64,000 bases of DNA. Source: Lewinella sp. W8 (GTDB taxonomy: Bacteria > Bacteroidota > Bacteroidia > Chitinophagales > Saprospiraceae). The notes below the pieces were generated by a model. That model saw nothing but the letters and a program-made list of their open reading frames with translations, had not been told where the DNA came from and ran no database searches. The translations under genes and the position numbers were made by a program. Numbering within the stretch: the stretch's first letter is position 1; every line of letters begins with the position of its first letter. Below are positions 46,086 to 54,256 of the stretch, one piece after another. The stretch spans positions 66,937 through 130,936 of the forward strand of contig NZ_SNAQ03000021.1 in assembly GCF_004375085.3 (NCBI RefSeq), read 5' to 3'.

Positions 46086-49000
46086 ATGCAATCACTTTAC
46101 AAATTCTTATTTCCCACCTTACTGGGAATTTTCCTCACCGGCTTTTCGGCTACGCTTTCCGCGCAGACGGACCTCAATCCGGGAGACATCCTCTTCACCC
46201 TCGTCAACATGGACGGCAATAACGACGATGCCTTCGGTTTCGTCTTGCTGACCGACGTGGAAGCGGGCACGGAAGTTTTCGTCACCGATAACGAATGGGA
46301 CCCCGCCAACGGTTTTACCGCGGATAGCGAGGGCACGCTGCGCATTACCTTCGTCGAGGCCTTCACCTGCGGTACCGAAGTGATCGTGACCGACCAGGAT
46401 CCCGAAAACGCGGTATATACCTTCGGGACCGATACGCCCGGTATCCGGATCATTCAGGAAGAAGCGGATGAATTTCAGCTGACTTCTGCCGGTGAAACCC
46501 TCATCATGTACGACGGGGACAACATCAACCTGCCCTGCAATACCTGCTTCATCACCGCCCTGGCCAATACGGGCGTGGATTTTGGCGTAACCGCCACGGG
46601 TTCCGGTCCCTTACCTCCCGGACTGGTCGTCGGCCAATCGGCGATGGTCATGCGCACCAACGAAGGGGCTGAATTTGATAACATCAAGTACAACTGCTCC
46701 GTCACCCAGGCGGACCCGATGATCTTGAGCATGAACCTGCTCAACCCCGACAATTGGTTGGGTAGCGACGACATGCTGCAGTCGACCGATCCCTGTTCGC
46801 CAGCCTTTAGTTGCTCGGCGCCCGATCCCCTGCAGGTGACGGTGTTCGAAAATACCCCGATACTTTGCAACGGGGGGAGTGAAGGATCCCTGGTGCCCCA
46901 GATCGCCAACGGTACGGAGCCCTTCACCTACCAATGGAGTAATGGTTTTACCGAACGGGTGAACCCCGGTCTGTCGGCCGGCCCCTACTCCGTCACCGTC
47001 ACTGACGCCAACGGCGCCACGGGGGAAGGGAGTTTCACCCTCACCGAACCTACCTTATTAACGGCGCTTACAGTGGTTGATTCCAACGTAACCTGTAATG
47101 GCGTCTTTGACGGAGGGGCCACCGCAGCTGGCTCGGGAGGAACGATGCCCTACAGTTATCTCTGGAATAATGGTGCCACCACGGCTGCCATTACTGGAGT
47201 TGGAGCGGGCACCTATTCGGTAACGGTAACGGACGCCAATGGCTGTGAGGCCACGTCCAGCGCTACGATCACTGAGCCGATGCTCCTGATGGCCACCACC
47301 GTGGTGGACTCCAATGTCACCTGCAACGGATTTGCTGATGGCGGGGCTTCCGCGTCCGCCGCCGGAGGAACAATCTCCTACAGCTACCGCTGGAGTAATG
47401 GCGCCACCACTGCTGCCATTACCGGAGTAATGGCGGGCACCTATTCGGTAACGGTAACGGACGCCAATGGCTGTGAGGCCACGTCCAGCGCTACGATCAC
47501 CGAGCCGGCCCCACTGACCGTATCCTTCACTACGGGTGGCTTAGAAGTTGCCGGTGACGCGGGCGCCCAAACCGGCCTCGGCGGCGGCATGCCCGTGGGC
47601 GGCACCTACTCCGGCCCCGGCGTCACGGACGACGGCAACGGCATGACCTACACCTTCGACCCCACCGGCCTGGAGCTGGGCGAAACGACGGTCACCTACA
47701 CCTTCACCGACGGCAACGGCTGCGCGGGCAGCGCCACGGACGTGATTACGGTGGTGGATGGTTTGGATGGTTGTACGCTGGAGGAGACGAGGACAGGAGG
47801 TAGATTCAATATTAATGAAACTGCTGATATGGGACAGCCCTTTATTGCTTGTGATTCCGGTCGCGTCACCCAAATTACGCTTGAACTATTTGAAGGTCCC
47901 GCCAGAAATTTCCGATTGTCCTTGAAGGCAGGTGATAATACGCTGGATGCAACCTTTTCTCAAGAAGTCACCTTCCCGGGATTAGGGGTATATACCATTG
48001 AGATTACCGACCCGTTTTATGTCTTAGAAGATTCTCTGTACTCTTTCAGCCTTCGGCCGACTGATGGGGGGACCACCATTTCCCGTTTTAGAGCCACAAA
48101 CACGGGGTTAAATTCAAGCCCTCTTGGCCCGAATCGTTCTTTTCTGCAAAATGGGGGCGCAGTGACTCCGCAACCTGTTTTTCTAACCACCACCATCGTC
48201 ATCGAACGCCCCCCAGTAGTCGTTTCCCTCGGTGCCTTTGCGGGCGTCTGTGCGGATGCCGGGGTCCAAACCGGCCTGGGGGGCGGTATGCCTACGGGGG
48301 GGACTTACGCCGGTCCCGGCGTCACGGATGACGGTAACGGCATGACGTTCAGCTTTGATCCCGCCGCTGCGGGGGCGGGCGTGCAAACCGTTAGCTACAC
48401 CGTACCGGGCATCACGGCTACGTCCACGCTGGAAGTCTTCGCGCTGCCCACGGTGACGATGAACACCGGAATGCTACAGGTGGAAGCCAACGCGGGCGCC
48501 CAAACCGGTCTTGGCGGTGGCCTGCCCTTCGGCGGCGCCTACTCCGGCCCCGGCGTCACGGACGACGGCAACGGCATGACCTACACCTTCGACCCCACCG
48601 GCCTGGAGCTGGGCGAAACGACGGTCACCTATACCTTCACCGACGTCAACGGTTGCGCGGGCAGTGCTACGGACGTGATTACGGTGACGGAAGCCTTTGA
48701 TGGGTGTCGGTTGGAGCAACCGGAATACAGTGACGACTTTGTAATTACATTGACTGATGCTGGTGGACAACGATTTATTGCTTGTACGACTGGTCGAGTA
48801 ACTGAGATTTCGCTGAATCTGGTTGCTGGAGCTGGTCAGGACTTTGTGCTTGCCGTTGATAAAGGGGCGGGGACCGGGCCAGATGGATACGACCAGACCG
48901 TAACTTTAACGGAAACCGGTCCCTTTACGGTAGTGTTGGACACGGCATTCGCCGTGCTGGAAGATTCCTTGTATTCCTTCACCCTTATACCTTTGAGCCA

Positions 49001-49430
49001 GGTTGCTTCGATCCAAGGGGCAATTACCGATGATCCTTCCCCCTTCGGGGAGTTTGCTTTCTTGCAATTTGACGATGGCTCTATTAACTCACAACCAGGA
49101 GTATTGACCGCTGAGGTGACCATTGTAACCGACTCCACCGTTGTCTCCACCCGCACGCCCCGGGCGGCGGTGGCAGAGATGATCGCCTACCCGAACCCCG
49201 CCCGCGGGAGCTTCACGGTAGCTTACACCCTGGCCGAAGCTACGGAGCTGGAACTCATCCTCTTTGACGCCCAGGGGCGCCTGCTGCGGCAGCAGCGGTT
49301 GGGCCGCCAGCTGGCCGGAGAGAACACCCTCCGGGTCGACGCGGCGAACCTGCCGGCTGGCATTATTGCCTACGGACTGCGGGGCAGCAACGGCCGCATG
49401 CTCGTCAAGCGGATGGTGCTGATGGAATAG
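46086..49430 (+). CDS. Mosaic T9SS cargo protein with SprB-type repeats
   Basis: The 1114-residue precursor has a signal peptide (about 1-26) and a lamin-tail-like N-terminal domain (DLNPGDILFTLVNMDGNNDD, about 28-235). Three SprB-type repeats follow (about 250-480; each near GTYSVTVTDANGCEATSSAT). Then come GLGG modules (GLGGGMPVGGTYSGPGVTDD) separated by two diverged beta-rich modules (about 555-705 and 870-1010, each with ACxxGRVTxI and VLEDSLYSF), and a sorting domain (MIAYPNPARGSFTVAYTL ... MLVKRMVLME). SprB repeats belong to gliding adhesins and surface proteins of Bacteroidota. Two LytTR-type sites lie upstream. The beta-rich modules look lower in GC than the GLGG modules. Adhesion is inferred. 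Confidence 0.88.
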   Translation: MQSLYKFLFPTLLGIFLTGFSATLSAQTDLNPGDILFTLVNMDGNNDDAFGFVLLTDVEAGTEVFVTDNEWDPANGFTADSEGTLRITFVEAFTCGTEVIVTDQDPENAVYTFGTDTPGIRIIQEEADEFQLTSAGETLIMYDGDNINLPCNTCFITALANTGVDFGVTATGSGPLPPGLVVGQSAMVMRTNEGAEFDNIKYNCSVTQADPMILSMNLLNPDNWLGSDDMLQSTDPCSPAFSCSAPDPLQVTVFENTPILCNGGSEGSLVPQIANGTEPFTYQWSNGFTERVNPGLSAGPYSVTVTDANGATGEGSFTLTEPTLLTALTVVDSNVTCNGVFDGGATAAGSGGTMPYSYLWNNGATTAAITGVGAGTYSVTVTDANGCEATSSATITEPMLLMATTVVDSNVTCNGFADGGASASAAGGTISYSYRWSNGATTAAITGVMAGTYSVTVTDANGCEATSSATITEPAPLTVSFTTGGLEVAGDAGAQTGLGGGMPVGGTYSGPGVTDDGNGMTYTFDPTGLELGETTVTYTFTDGNGCAGSATDVITVVDGLDGCTLEETRTGGRFNINETADMGQPFIACDSGRVTQITLELFEGPARNFRLSLKAGDNTLDATFSQEVTFPGLGVYTIEITDPFYVLEDSLYSFSLRPTDGGTTISRFRATNTGLNSSPLGPNRSFLQNGGAVTPQPVFLTTTIVIERPPVVVSLGAFAGVCADAGVQTGLGGGMPTGGTYAGPGVTDDGNGMTFSFDPAAAGAGVQTVSYTVPGITATSTLEVFALPTVTMNTGMLQVEANAGAQTGLGGGLPFGGAYSGPGVTDDGNGMTYTFDPTGLELGETTVTYTFTDVNGCAGSATDVITVTEAFDGCRLEQPEYSDDFVITLTDAGGQRFIACTTGRVTEISLNLVAGAGQDFVLAVDKGAGTGPDGYDQTVTLTETGPFTVVLDTAFAVLEDSLYSFTLIPLSQVASIQGAITDDPSPFGEFAFLQFDDGSINSQPGVLTAEVTIVTDSTVVSTRTPRAAVAEMIAYPNPARGSFTVAYTLAEATELELILFDAQGRLLRQQRLGRQLAGENTLRVDAANLPAGIIAYGLRGSNGRMLVKRMVLME
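47205..47272 (+). repeat. 68-bp direct repeat inside the SprB region, copy A
   Basis: Identical to 47433-47500. It encodes the end of an SprB-type repeat (GTYSVTVTDANGCEATSSAT and on). Perfect identity over 68 bp suggests recent duplication or homogenisation. Confidence 0.85.
47433..47500 (+). repeat. 68-bp direct repeat inside the SprB region, copy B
   Basis: Second copy of the 68-bp repeat at 47205-47272, in the same reading frame. Confidence 0.85.
47559..47753 (+). repeat. 195-bp near-identical GLGG module, copy A
   Basis: Nearly identical to 48492-48686. It encodes the GLGG module (AGAQTGLGGGMPVGGTYSGP ... CAGSATDVITV). A diverged third copy lies in the next gene near 50263-50455. Confidence 0.8.
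48492..48686 (+). repeat. 195-bp near-identical GLGG module, copy B
   Basis: Second copy of the GLGG module at 47559-47753. The sequences following the two copies are much less alike. Confidence 0.8.
49131..49430 (+). repeat. 300-bp C-terminal module shared by two adjacent genes, copy A
   Basis: Encodes the linker and T9SS sorting domain. The same 300-bp segment, close to identical, ends the following gene at 50902-51201. Confidence 0.85.
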
Positions 49431-49460
49431 CGAATTAAGGAATGACTGATGGAAGGAATG

Positions 49461-49496
49461 GGGGATTGAATGGAGACGTTCAATCCCTCATTTTTT
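49461..49496 (+). terminator. Terminator between the two mosaic T9SS genes
   Basis: GGGATTGAA / TTCAATCCC (9 bp) with an 8-nt loop, followed by TCATTTTTT. It ends only 17 bases before the start of the next gene, so it may also act as an attenuator. Confidence 0.7.
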
Positions 49497-49512
49497 GGCG
49501 TAATTTACCCCC

Positions 49513-51201
49513 ATGCGACCACCTACCCAGTTACTTCCCCACGGCCTGCTGGGCCTGGCCTGTTTTTTTACTTTGCAAACAATTTCCGCAACCACTGAGC
49601 CAGGTGTCGGAGAAAATCAATTACCCTTCAGCCAAAGGGACACTAAGGTGGAGGCCTCCATGCTTCGCTTCCCGCGGTTAATGCCCGGTAGTCGACTGGC
49701 GGAGTGCGACAATCCCAGGGCTCTCCTTCCCCGCACACCGGTCATCCCCTGGTCGGATTCTTTGCAAGTTACCATTAGCGAAACACAGTCGATTCTCTGC
49801 GCGGGGGATAGTACGGGAACCCTCATCGCCGATGTCCTGCACGGACGGGGCCCCTACACTTTTCTCTGGAGCGATGGGGTTGATCAGCCGACGAACACCG
49901 GATTAACGGCCGGGACCTACTCCGTCACCGTCACCGACGCTGACGGAGTCCAGGCGGAAAGCAGTTTTACCCTCACCGAGCCTGCGGCCCTGGCGGTCAC
50001 GACCATCGCGGATGCTACCTGTCGGGGGACGGCAAACAGCACGGTAATCGTGAGGAGTGCCGGCGGGACGCCACCCTACAGTTACCAATGGAGTACCGGA
50101 GCCACCGCCGACACCCTCTTTATGCTTCCCGTCGGAACCTACTTCGTCACGACCACGGACGCCAACGGATGTATGGACACGAGCGCCGCGAGGGTTTTTG
50201 AAATCCCCCTACCCGAAGTCACTTTTGAAGCGGGTGAAGTGGAAGTTCCGGTGGACCTAGGTCCCCGGACGGGGCTTGGCGGGGGCTTGCCCGTCGGCGG
50301 AATCTACTCCGGCCCCGGGATAACGGACGACGGTAATGGCGAGACCTACACCTTCGATCCTACCGGTCTGGAGCTGGGTGAAACCACCGTGACCTATACC
50401 TTTAAAGATCCCGTCTCTGGGTGTTTTGCCAGCGCCGAGGACGTGATTACGGTGCTGCCAGGCCTGGACGGCTGTCGGCTAGAGCAAAAAAACCGTGAGA
50501 TCGGGCTGCTGATCAACGACCGAAGCGAAACCGGCCAGCAGTTCGTGGCGTGCACCACGGGACGATTAACGGAAATTCTCTTGTTTAGCCGGGACGACCT
50601 GCCCTTTTCCGCCACGCTTAAGCTTCAGCGGGGCCCCTTTCCCACGGCACCCGCTTATACGCAGGAGATTGATGTTCCTGCGGGAGACAGTATCATTATC
50701 CAGCTGGATACGGGCTTCAACGTTTTGCAGGATACGCTGTATTCCTTTGCCCTGCTCTCCCGTAATCGGCTGTTTGGGATCAGGGGCACGATGACGGACG
50801 TTGACCGCGTTTTCGGCGGTCGGGCCATTCAGAACAACGCCAAGGGAGAATACCTGGCACTAGATCAGTTCGCGGTGGCGGGTCGACTTACCATTGAGGC
50901 CGACTCCACCGTCGTCTCCACCCGCACGCCCCGGGCGGCGGTGGCCGAGATGATCGCCTACCCGAACCCCGCCCGGGGGAGCTTCACGGTGGCCTATACC
51001 CTGGTTGAAGCGACGGAGCTGGAACTTGTCCTTTTTGGTGCTAGGGGCCAACTGCTGCGGCAGCAGCGACTGGGCCGTCAGCTGGCCGGAGAGAATACCC
51101 TCCGGGTCGATGCGGCGAACCTCCCGGCCGGCATCATCGCCTACGGACTGCGGAGCAGCAACGGCCGTATGCTCGTCAAGCGGATGGTGCTGATGGAATA
51201 G
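49513..51201 (+). CDS. Shorter paralogue of the mosaic T9SS cargo protein
   Basis: The 562-residue protein has an N-terminal hydrophobic segment (LLGLACFFTLQTISATTEPG), two SprB-type repeats (about 80-240, VTISETQSILCAGDSTGTLI, GTYSVTVTDADGVQAESSFT), one GLGG module (GLGGGLPVGGIYSGPGITDD), one beta-rich module (ACTTGRLTEILLFSRDDLPF ... VLQDTLYSFALL) and a sorting domain almost identical to that of the preceding gene. It lacks the lamin-tail-like N-terminal domain. Only 17 bases separate the upstream terminator from its start, so expression may depend on read-through from the LytTR-controlled promoter. The signal peptide is atypical. Confidence 0.82.
   Translation: MRPPTQLLPHGLLGLACFFTLQTISATTEPGVGENQLPFSQRDTKVEASMLRFPRLMPGSRLAECDNPRALLPRTPVIPWSDSLQVTISETQSILCAGDSTGTLIADVLHGRGPYTFLWSDGVDQPTNTGLTAGTYSVTVTDADGVQAESSFTLTEPAALAVTTIADATCRGTANSTVIVRSAGGTPPYSYQWSTGATADTLFMLPVGTYFVTTTDANGCMDTSAARVFEIPLPEVTFEAGEVEVPVDLGPRTGLGGGLPVGGIYSGPGITDDGNGETYTFDPTGLELGETTVTYTFKDPVSGCFASAEDVITVLPGLDGCRLEQKNREIGLLINDRSETGQQFVACTTGRLTEILLFSRDDLPFSATLKLQRGPFPTAPAYTQEIDVPAGDSIIIQLDTGFNVLQDTLYSFALLSRNRLFGIRGTMTDVDRVFGGRAIQNNAKGEYLALDQFAVAGRLTIEADSTVVSTRTPRAAVAEMIAYPNPARGSFTVAYTLVEATELELVLFGARGQLLRQQRLGRQLAGENTLRVDAANLPAGIIAYGLRSSNGRMLVKRMVLME
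50902..51201 (+). repeat. 300-bp C-terminal module, copy B
   Basis: Near-identical to 49131-49430, ending at the same stop codon position. The following terminators are also related in sequence. Confidence 0.85.
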
Positions 51202-51215
51202 TCGAAGGACAGGAT

Positions 51216-51256
51216 GAGGGATTGAATGGAGACGGTCCATCCCTCATTATTTTTGG
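51216..51256 (+). terminator. Terminator after the second mosaic T9SS gene
   Basis: GAGGGAT / ATCCCTC outer stem with an inner TGGA/TCCA stem, followed by ATTATTTTTGG. Sequence similarity to the hairpin at 49461 shows that the duplication included the terminator. Confidence 0.7.
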
Positions 51257-51289
51257 TATTCTCCTTTATTGTCCGTCTTCGGGCATTCG

Positions 51290-52036
51290 TCAGGAGTAAA
51301 GCTGCAGTTTGCGGAGAATGTCTGCCTTTAACTGCCGACTGATCGGCACTTCGGTATCGTGTACCAGCAGATAATTGCCTCCGATTTCTTTGATGGCCCT
51401 GGCGTTGACAATGTAGGAGCGATGCGTTTGCAGAAATTCCGTTTCCGGAAGGGTCGCCAAAAAGTCCTTTAGGGTAGACCGCACCACGAAACGTCCGGCG
51501 TCCGTAACCAGTTCCAGGTAATTTTTGAAGGCCTCTACGAACAGGATGTCTTTAAGGGGAATTTTTTTGTAGCTGAGTCCGTCCTTGACGAAGATGCTGT
51601 CGTTGATCAGGAGTTGATTACCCGAAGAATCTCCGTTCTCCTGCCGGTTACTGTTGCGGTCGGCGAAGGTGACCAGGGCCAATTCGATGGCGGCGTAAAG
51701 ATCCTGCTGATTAAAGGGTTTGACCAGGTAGGCGGCCGGGCTGGTCGCCCCGGCTTCGGCGATGGTCTTCTTGTCCGTAAAGGCGGTCAGGAAAATGAAG
51801 GGGATGCCGAATCGCTCGTTTATTTGCTCGGCCAGCCAAATGCCGGATTCACTGTGTCGGAGGTGAATGTCCAGAATGGCAATGTCGGTGTCTCCCCGTT
51901 CCAGTACCAACAGGGCGTCTTTCGCCCGCATGGCATCTCCCGAGATCCCGTACCCCATATCTTCCAGGGCATCACGCAGCGCGTCTAGCGTGATGAATTC
52001 ATCCTCGACGACCAATACACGAACTTGTTCTTTCAT
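51290..52036 (-). CDS. Second LytTR-family response regulator
   Basis: The 248-residue protein has a receiver domain (about 5-120) with Glu11/Asp12, phospho-acceptor Asp56 in DIAILDIHLRHSESG, IFLTAFTD and YLVKPFN, then a LytTR domain (about 150-245: LKDILFVEAFKNYLELVTD, LPETEFLQTHRSYIVNARAI, VPISRQLKADILRKL). It differs clearly from the first regulator, so the two are not recent duplicates. No dedicated kinase is adjacent; the HisKA_2 kinase 7 kb away is a candidate. It is divergent from the stand-alone LytTR gene across a gap full of direct repeats. Confidence 0.93.
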   Translation of the reverse strand: MKEQVRVLVVEDEFITLDALRDALEDMGYGISGDAMRAKDALLVLERGDTDIAILDIHLRHSESGIWLAEQINERFGIPFIFLTAFTDKKTIAEAGATSPAAYLVKPFNQQDLYAAIELALVTFADRNSNRQENGDSSGNQLLINDSIFVKDGLSYKKIPLKDILFVEAFKNYLELVTDAGRFVVRSTLKDFLATLPETEFLQTHRSYIVNARAIKEIGGNYLLVHDTEVPISRQLKADILRKLQLYS

Positions 52037-52382
52037 AAAACTTCAGGTCCCAGCACCAGCTCGGAGGATATACCCACGGCTGGCAACGATAGCTTAAAGA
52101 CTGGGAAGATAACCGCTTGAGAACACTTATCCGGTAAAAAATCCCCCCTTTACCTGACGTTCAGAACATTTTGCGGTAGCGAAGGGACCATTCTTTACCC
52201 GCTTTTTAAGTCAACTGGTCCCCCCGTGACCGGATATTCTCCCCCCAAATCATCGGATTTACCACTCATCCCAGGATTATTACCATTCGTCCCTCCATCC
52301 GGCCATCGCCGGGGGTGTTCCCATAGGTTTGTTCTGAATCGCTGGTGGACTTCCACCAAACATCCCTATTAAATCCTACAAC
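52037..52382. promoter_or_regulatory. Divergent regulatory region with several LytTR-like repeats
   Basis: Contains GACGTTCAGAACA (52156), ACCATTCTTTACC (52187), a degenerate pair ACCACTCATCCCA (52261) and ACCATTCGTCCCT (52282) at 21-bp period, one inverted ATTCAGAACA (52330-52342) and a perfect 7-bp inverted repeat TGGTGGA/TCCACCA (52343-52358). The 21-bp pair ends 88 nt before the stand-alone LytTR gene, the same geometry as at 45956. No gene is seen in this 346-bp gap. Confidence 0.5.
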
Positions 52383-52841
52383 ATGACACCTTCATTTGGA
52401 TTCAAGCTCAGTCAAAAACCCTCAACCTCTTCACTCATGGCAACTGCTCTCCCCCAAACACCTGGCTACATCAACTTTACTCCTCACGGAGAAAAACACC
52501 AATCCTCAACACTAAATGCCCCTTTCATTGTGGTCAACAAAGGCAACCTACGCGTAAAAATCCTTGTGCGGAACATTCTCTTCATCCAGGCCGAGCATAT
52601 CTACGTCAGGATTTACTGCGGAAACAATCAGAACGTGCTGCAGCGCATCTCCCTGACCTCTTTGCTTCAGGAGCTGCCGCGGGATTCTTTTCTGCGGGTA
52701 CACCGTAGCTTCGTCGTTAACCTGGCCTACGTCGACCAGTGGTCTAAATCGGCCATCTACCTTAAGGACCACGAAATCCCCATCGGTCGTGGTCGCCGGG
52801 AAGCGGTACTCGAGAAACTGGGGGCACTGTCCAACGGCTAA
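52383..52841 (+). CDS. Stand-alone LytTR DNA-binding protein
   Basis: The 152-residue protein consists of about 45 low-complexity N-terminal residues (Ser, Pro, Thr) and a LytTR domain (about 48-148) with VRNILFIQAEHIYVRIYCG, LQELPRDSFLRVHRSFVVNL and HEIPIGRGRREAVLEKL. There is no receiver, no membrane segment and no other sensor. It could compete with or assist the two full-length LytTR regulators at shared sites, or be controlled at expression level only. Degenerate direct repeats lie upstream. The ankyrin gene follows 61 bases later. Confidence 0.88.
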   Translation: MTPSFGFKLSQKPSTSSLMATALPQTPGYINFTPHGEKHQSSTLNAPFIVVNKGNLRVKILVRNILFIQAEHIYVRIYCGNNQNVLQRISLTSLLQELPRDSFLRVHRSFVVNLAYVDQWSKSAIYLKDHEIPIGRGRREAVLEKLGALSNG

Positions 52842-52866
52842 AAAAACCGCCGTTTCCAAAACCAAT

Positions 52867-52901
52867 GGGGTGTCGTTTGTTTACTCAAAAAACGACACCC
52901 C
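52867..52901 (+). other. Perfect 12-bp hairpin at the ankyrin start codon
   Basis: GGGGTGTCGTTT pairs exactly with AAACGACACCCC around an 11-nt loop, ending one base before ATG 52903. There is no U-run after it. In the mRNA it would bury the ribosome-binding region. Confidence 0.65.
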
Positions 52902-52902
52902 G

Positions 52903-53379
52903 ATGGAACAATCCCTGGTCGACAATTTCTTTCAGGCTATCCGGTCCCGCCAGTACACCCAGCTCCAGCAGATGCTTAAAGAGCACCCTGAATTAGTGAG
53001 CGCACGGGATCCGCGCGGGTCCACGCCGCTGATCCTTACCACCTACCTGGGGGACCTGCCCGCCACGAAAATGTTGGTCAGGGCCGGCGCCCCCCTGGAT
53101 GAACGGGACAGCATGGGCAATACGGCGCTGATGGGGGTGAGTTTTAAGGGGTTCCGGAACCTTGCGGCCTTCCTCCTTGAGGCCGGCGCCGACCCCAACG
53201 TACGGAGTGGAAACGGAGGCACCGCCCTGCACTTTGCCGCCATGTTCAATAAGGCAGAGATCGCCGAGGTCTTGTTGAAGCAGGGCGCGGACGCAGGTGC
53301 CAAAGACGACCAGGGCCTGACGGCCGCTGAGCAAGCCAAAAATCAGGGGTTTGCCGAGTTAGCGGAACGGCTGAGATGA
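52903..53379 (+). CDS. Small ankyrin-repeat protein
   Basis: The 158-residue protein has about four ankyrin repeats from residue 25: DPRGSTPLILTTYLGDLPAT, DSMGNTALMGVSFKGFRNLA, GNGGTALHFAAMFNKAEIAE and DDQGLTAAEQAKNQGFAELA, each followed by a helix with LL or VL. There is no signal peptide. Ankyrin repeats bind other proteins; the partner is unknown. It lies downstream of the stand-alone LytTR gene and is preceded by a strong hairpin that may limit its translation. ATG 52903 was chosen since the longer frame overlaps the LytTR gene. Confidence 0.88.
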   Translation: MEQSLVDNFFQAIRSRQYTQLQQMLKEHPELVSARDPRGSTPLILTTYLGDLPATKMLVRAGAPLDERDSMGNTALMGVSFKGFRNLAAFLLEAGADPNVRSGNGGTALHFAAMFNKAEIAEVLLKQGADAGAKDDQGLTAAEQAKNQGFAELAERLR

Positions 53380-53401
53380 TCTTCCCCTAGGTCTTAACAC
53401 C

Positions 53402-54109
53402 TTATTTTTCCTCCCGCAGCGAATATTGGTTTGGTCCGTCCATTCCCCGCTCCCGGTATACTTTCTCGTTCATCCTGAAGTGGAGTTCCATCATGGAATT
53501 CAGGTACGCCTCAATGGGGTCCAGGCCCACGGCGGCTCTGCGCTCGTTAACGTGGAGGCTGTCCTCCAGCGGCAGGGGGATCACCCAAAAATCGTCCGTA
53601 TAACTGACCTGGGTGCCATAAAGAATTTTCTCTCCGGCGTTTTTGCGCACGCGATCCGTCAGGTAGGCGTAGTTGCTGGCGTCCGCTAGCCCCTCCTTTA
53701 CCAGGGGAGCCATGGCCTCCAGAACCCTCCGCTGAAAATCAGGGTCATGGTCGGCGTGCTGCACCAGTAACCAGAAATTGTAGCTACCCTTGCTGCCCAC
53801 CATGGTGGTGTCGAGGAATCCGTGACGATCGAACATCTCCTTCACGATATCAGACTGCACCCGAAAAATGCTGTCTTTGGCCCGATAGAGGCTATCCCGT
53901 ACCCTTGCCGACTGGCCCTCCGTATGGGCAAACTGAACCGCCTGGTCCCGCGCCACCATACTGGCGAGGCTGTCCTGGAACAGGGTGAAATCCGGATTAT
54001 GGTCCAAAGCATTTTTCGAGATGGCGGAATAATTTTCGCAGGACATGAAAATTATCAGTACGGCAAAGAAAACTGCCGCGTGAACGCCCCAGTACTTCGG
54101 TAAATTCAT
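53402..54109 (-). CDS. DUF6624 domain protein, exported or membrane-anchored
   Basis: The 235-residue protein has an N-terminal hydrophobic segment (GVHAAVFFAVLIIFMSCENY) that may be a lipoprotein signal, although the residues before the Cys are not ideal. The DUF6624 pattern follows: MFDRHGFLDTTMVG, FWLLVQHADHDPDFQRRVLE, YLTDRV, YGTQV and NERRAAVGLDPIEAYL. The function of this family is unknown. It converges with the ankyrin gene. Confidence 0.82.
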   Translation of the reverse strand: MNLPKYWGVHAAVFFAVLIIFMSCENYSAISKNALDHNPDFTLFQDSLASMVARDQAVQFAHTEGQSARVRDSLYRAKDSIFRVQSDIVKEMFDRHGFLDTTMVGSKGSYNFWLLVQHADHDPDFQRRVLEAMAPLVKEGLADASNYAYLTDRVRKNAGEKILYGTQVSYTDDFWVIPLPLEDSLHVNERRAAVGLDPIEAYLNSMMELHFRMNEKVYRERGMDGPNQYSLREEK

Positions 54110-54182
54110 TGAGGAATGGGTAAATGAAAGCTTAGGTCAGCAAAATAGGATGTGAAGTTTACGATAAACCGCTTCTCCGTTG

Positions 54183-54230
54183 AATAAAAAGGCAATCGCC
54201 GGGGACGTATTGTAGGGTCCCACGGCGATT
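54183..54230 (-). terminator. Terminator of the coiled-coil protein gene
   Basis: AATCGCCG-GGGAC pairs with GTCCC-CGGCGATT (13 bp with a one-base bulge). On the minus strand it is followed by GCCTTTTTATTC, 27 bases past the stop codon. Confidence 0.75.
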
Positions 54231-54256
54231 AACTTTTGTCACATCCACTTTAGAAT

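Noticed and set aside
47205..47500. Repeats in the mosaic T9SS gene considered as CRISPR or transposon repeats
   Set aside because: They are in frame, encode SprB-type protein repeats and have no regular short spacers or inverted ends.
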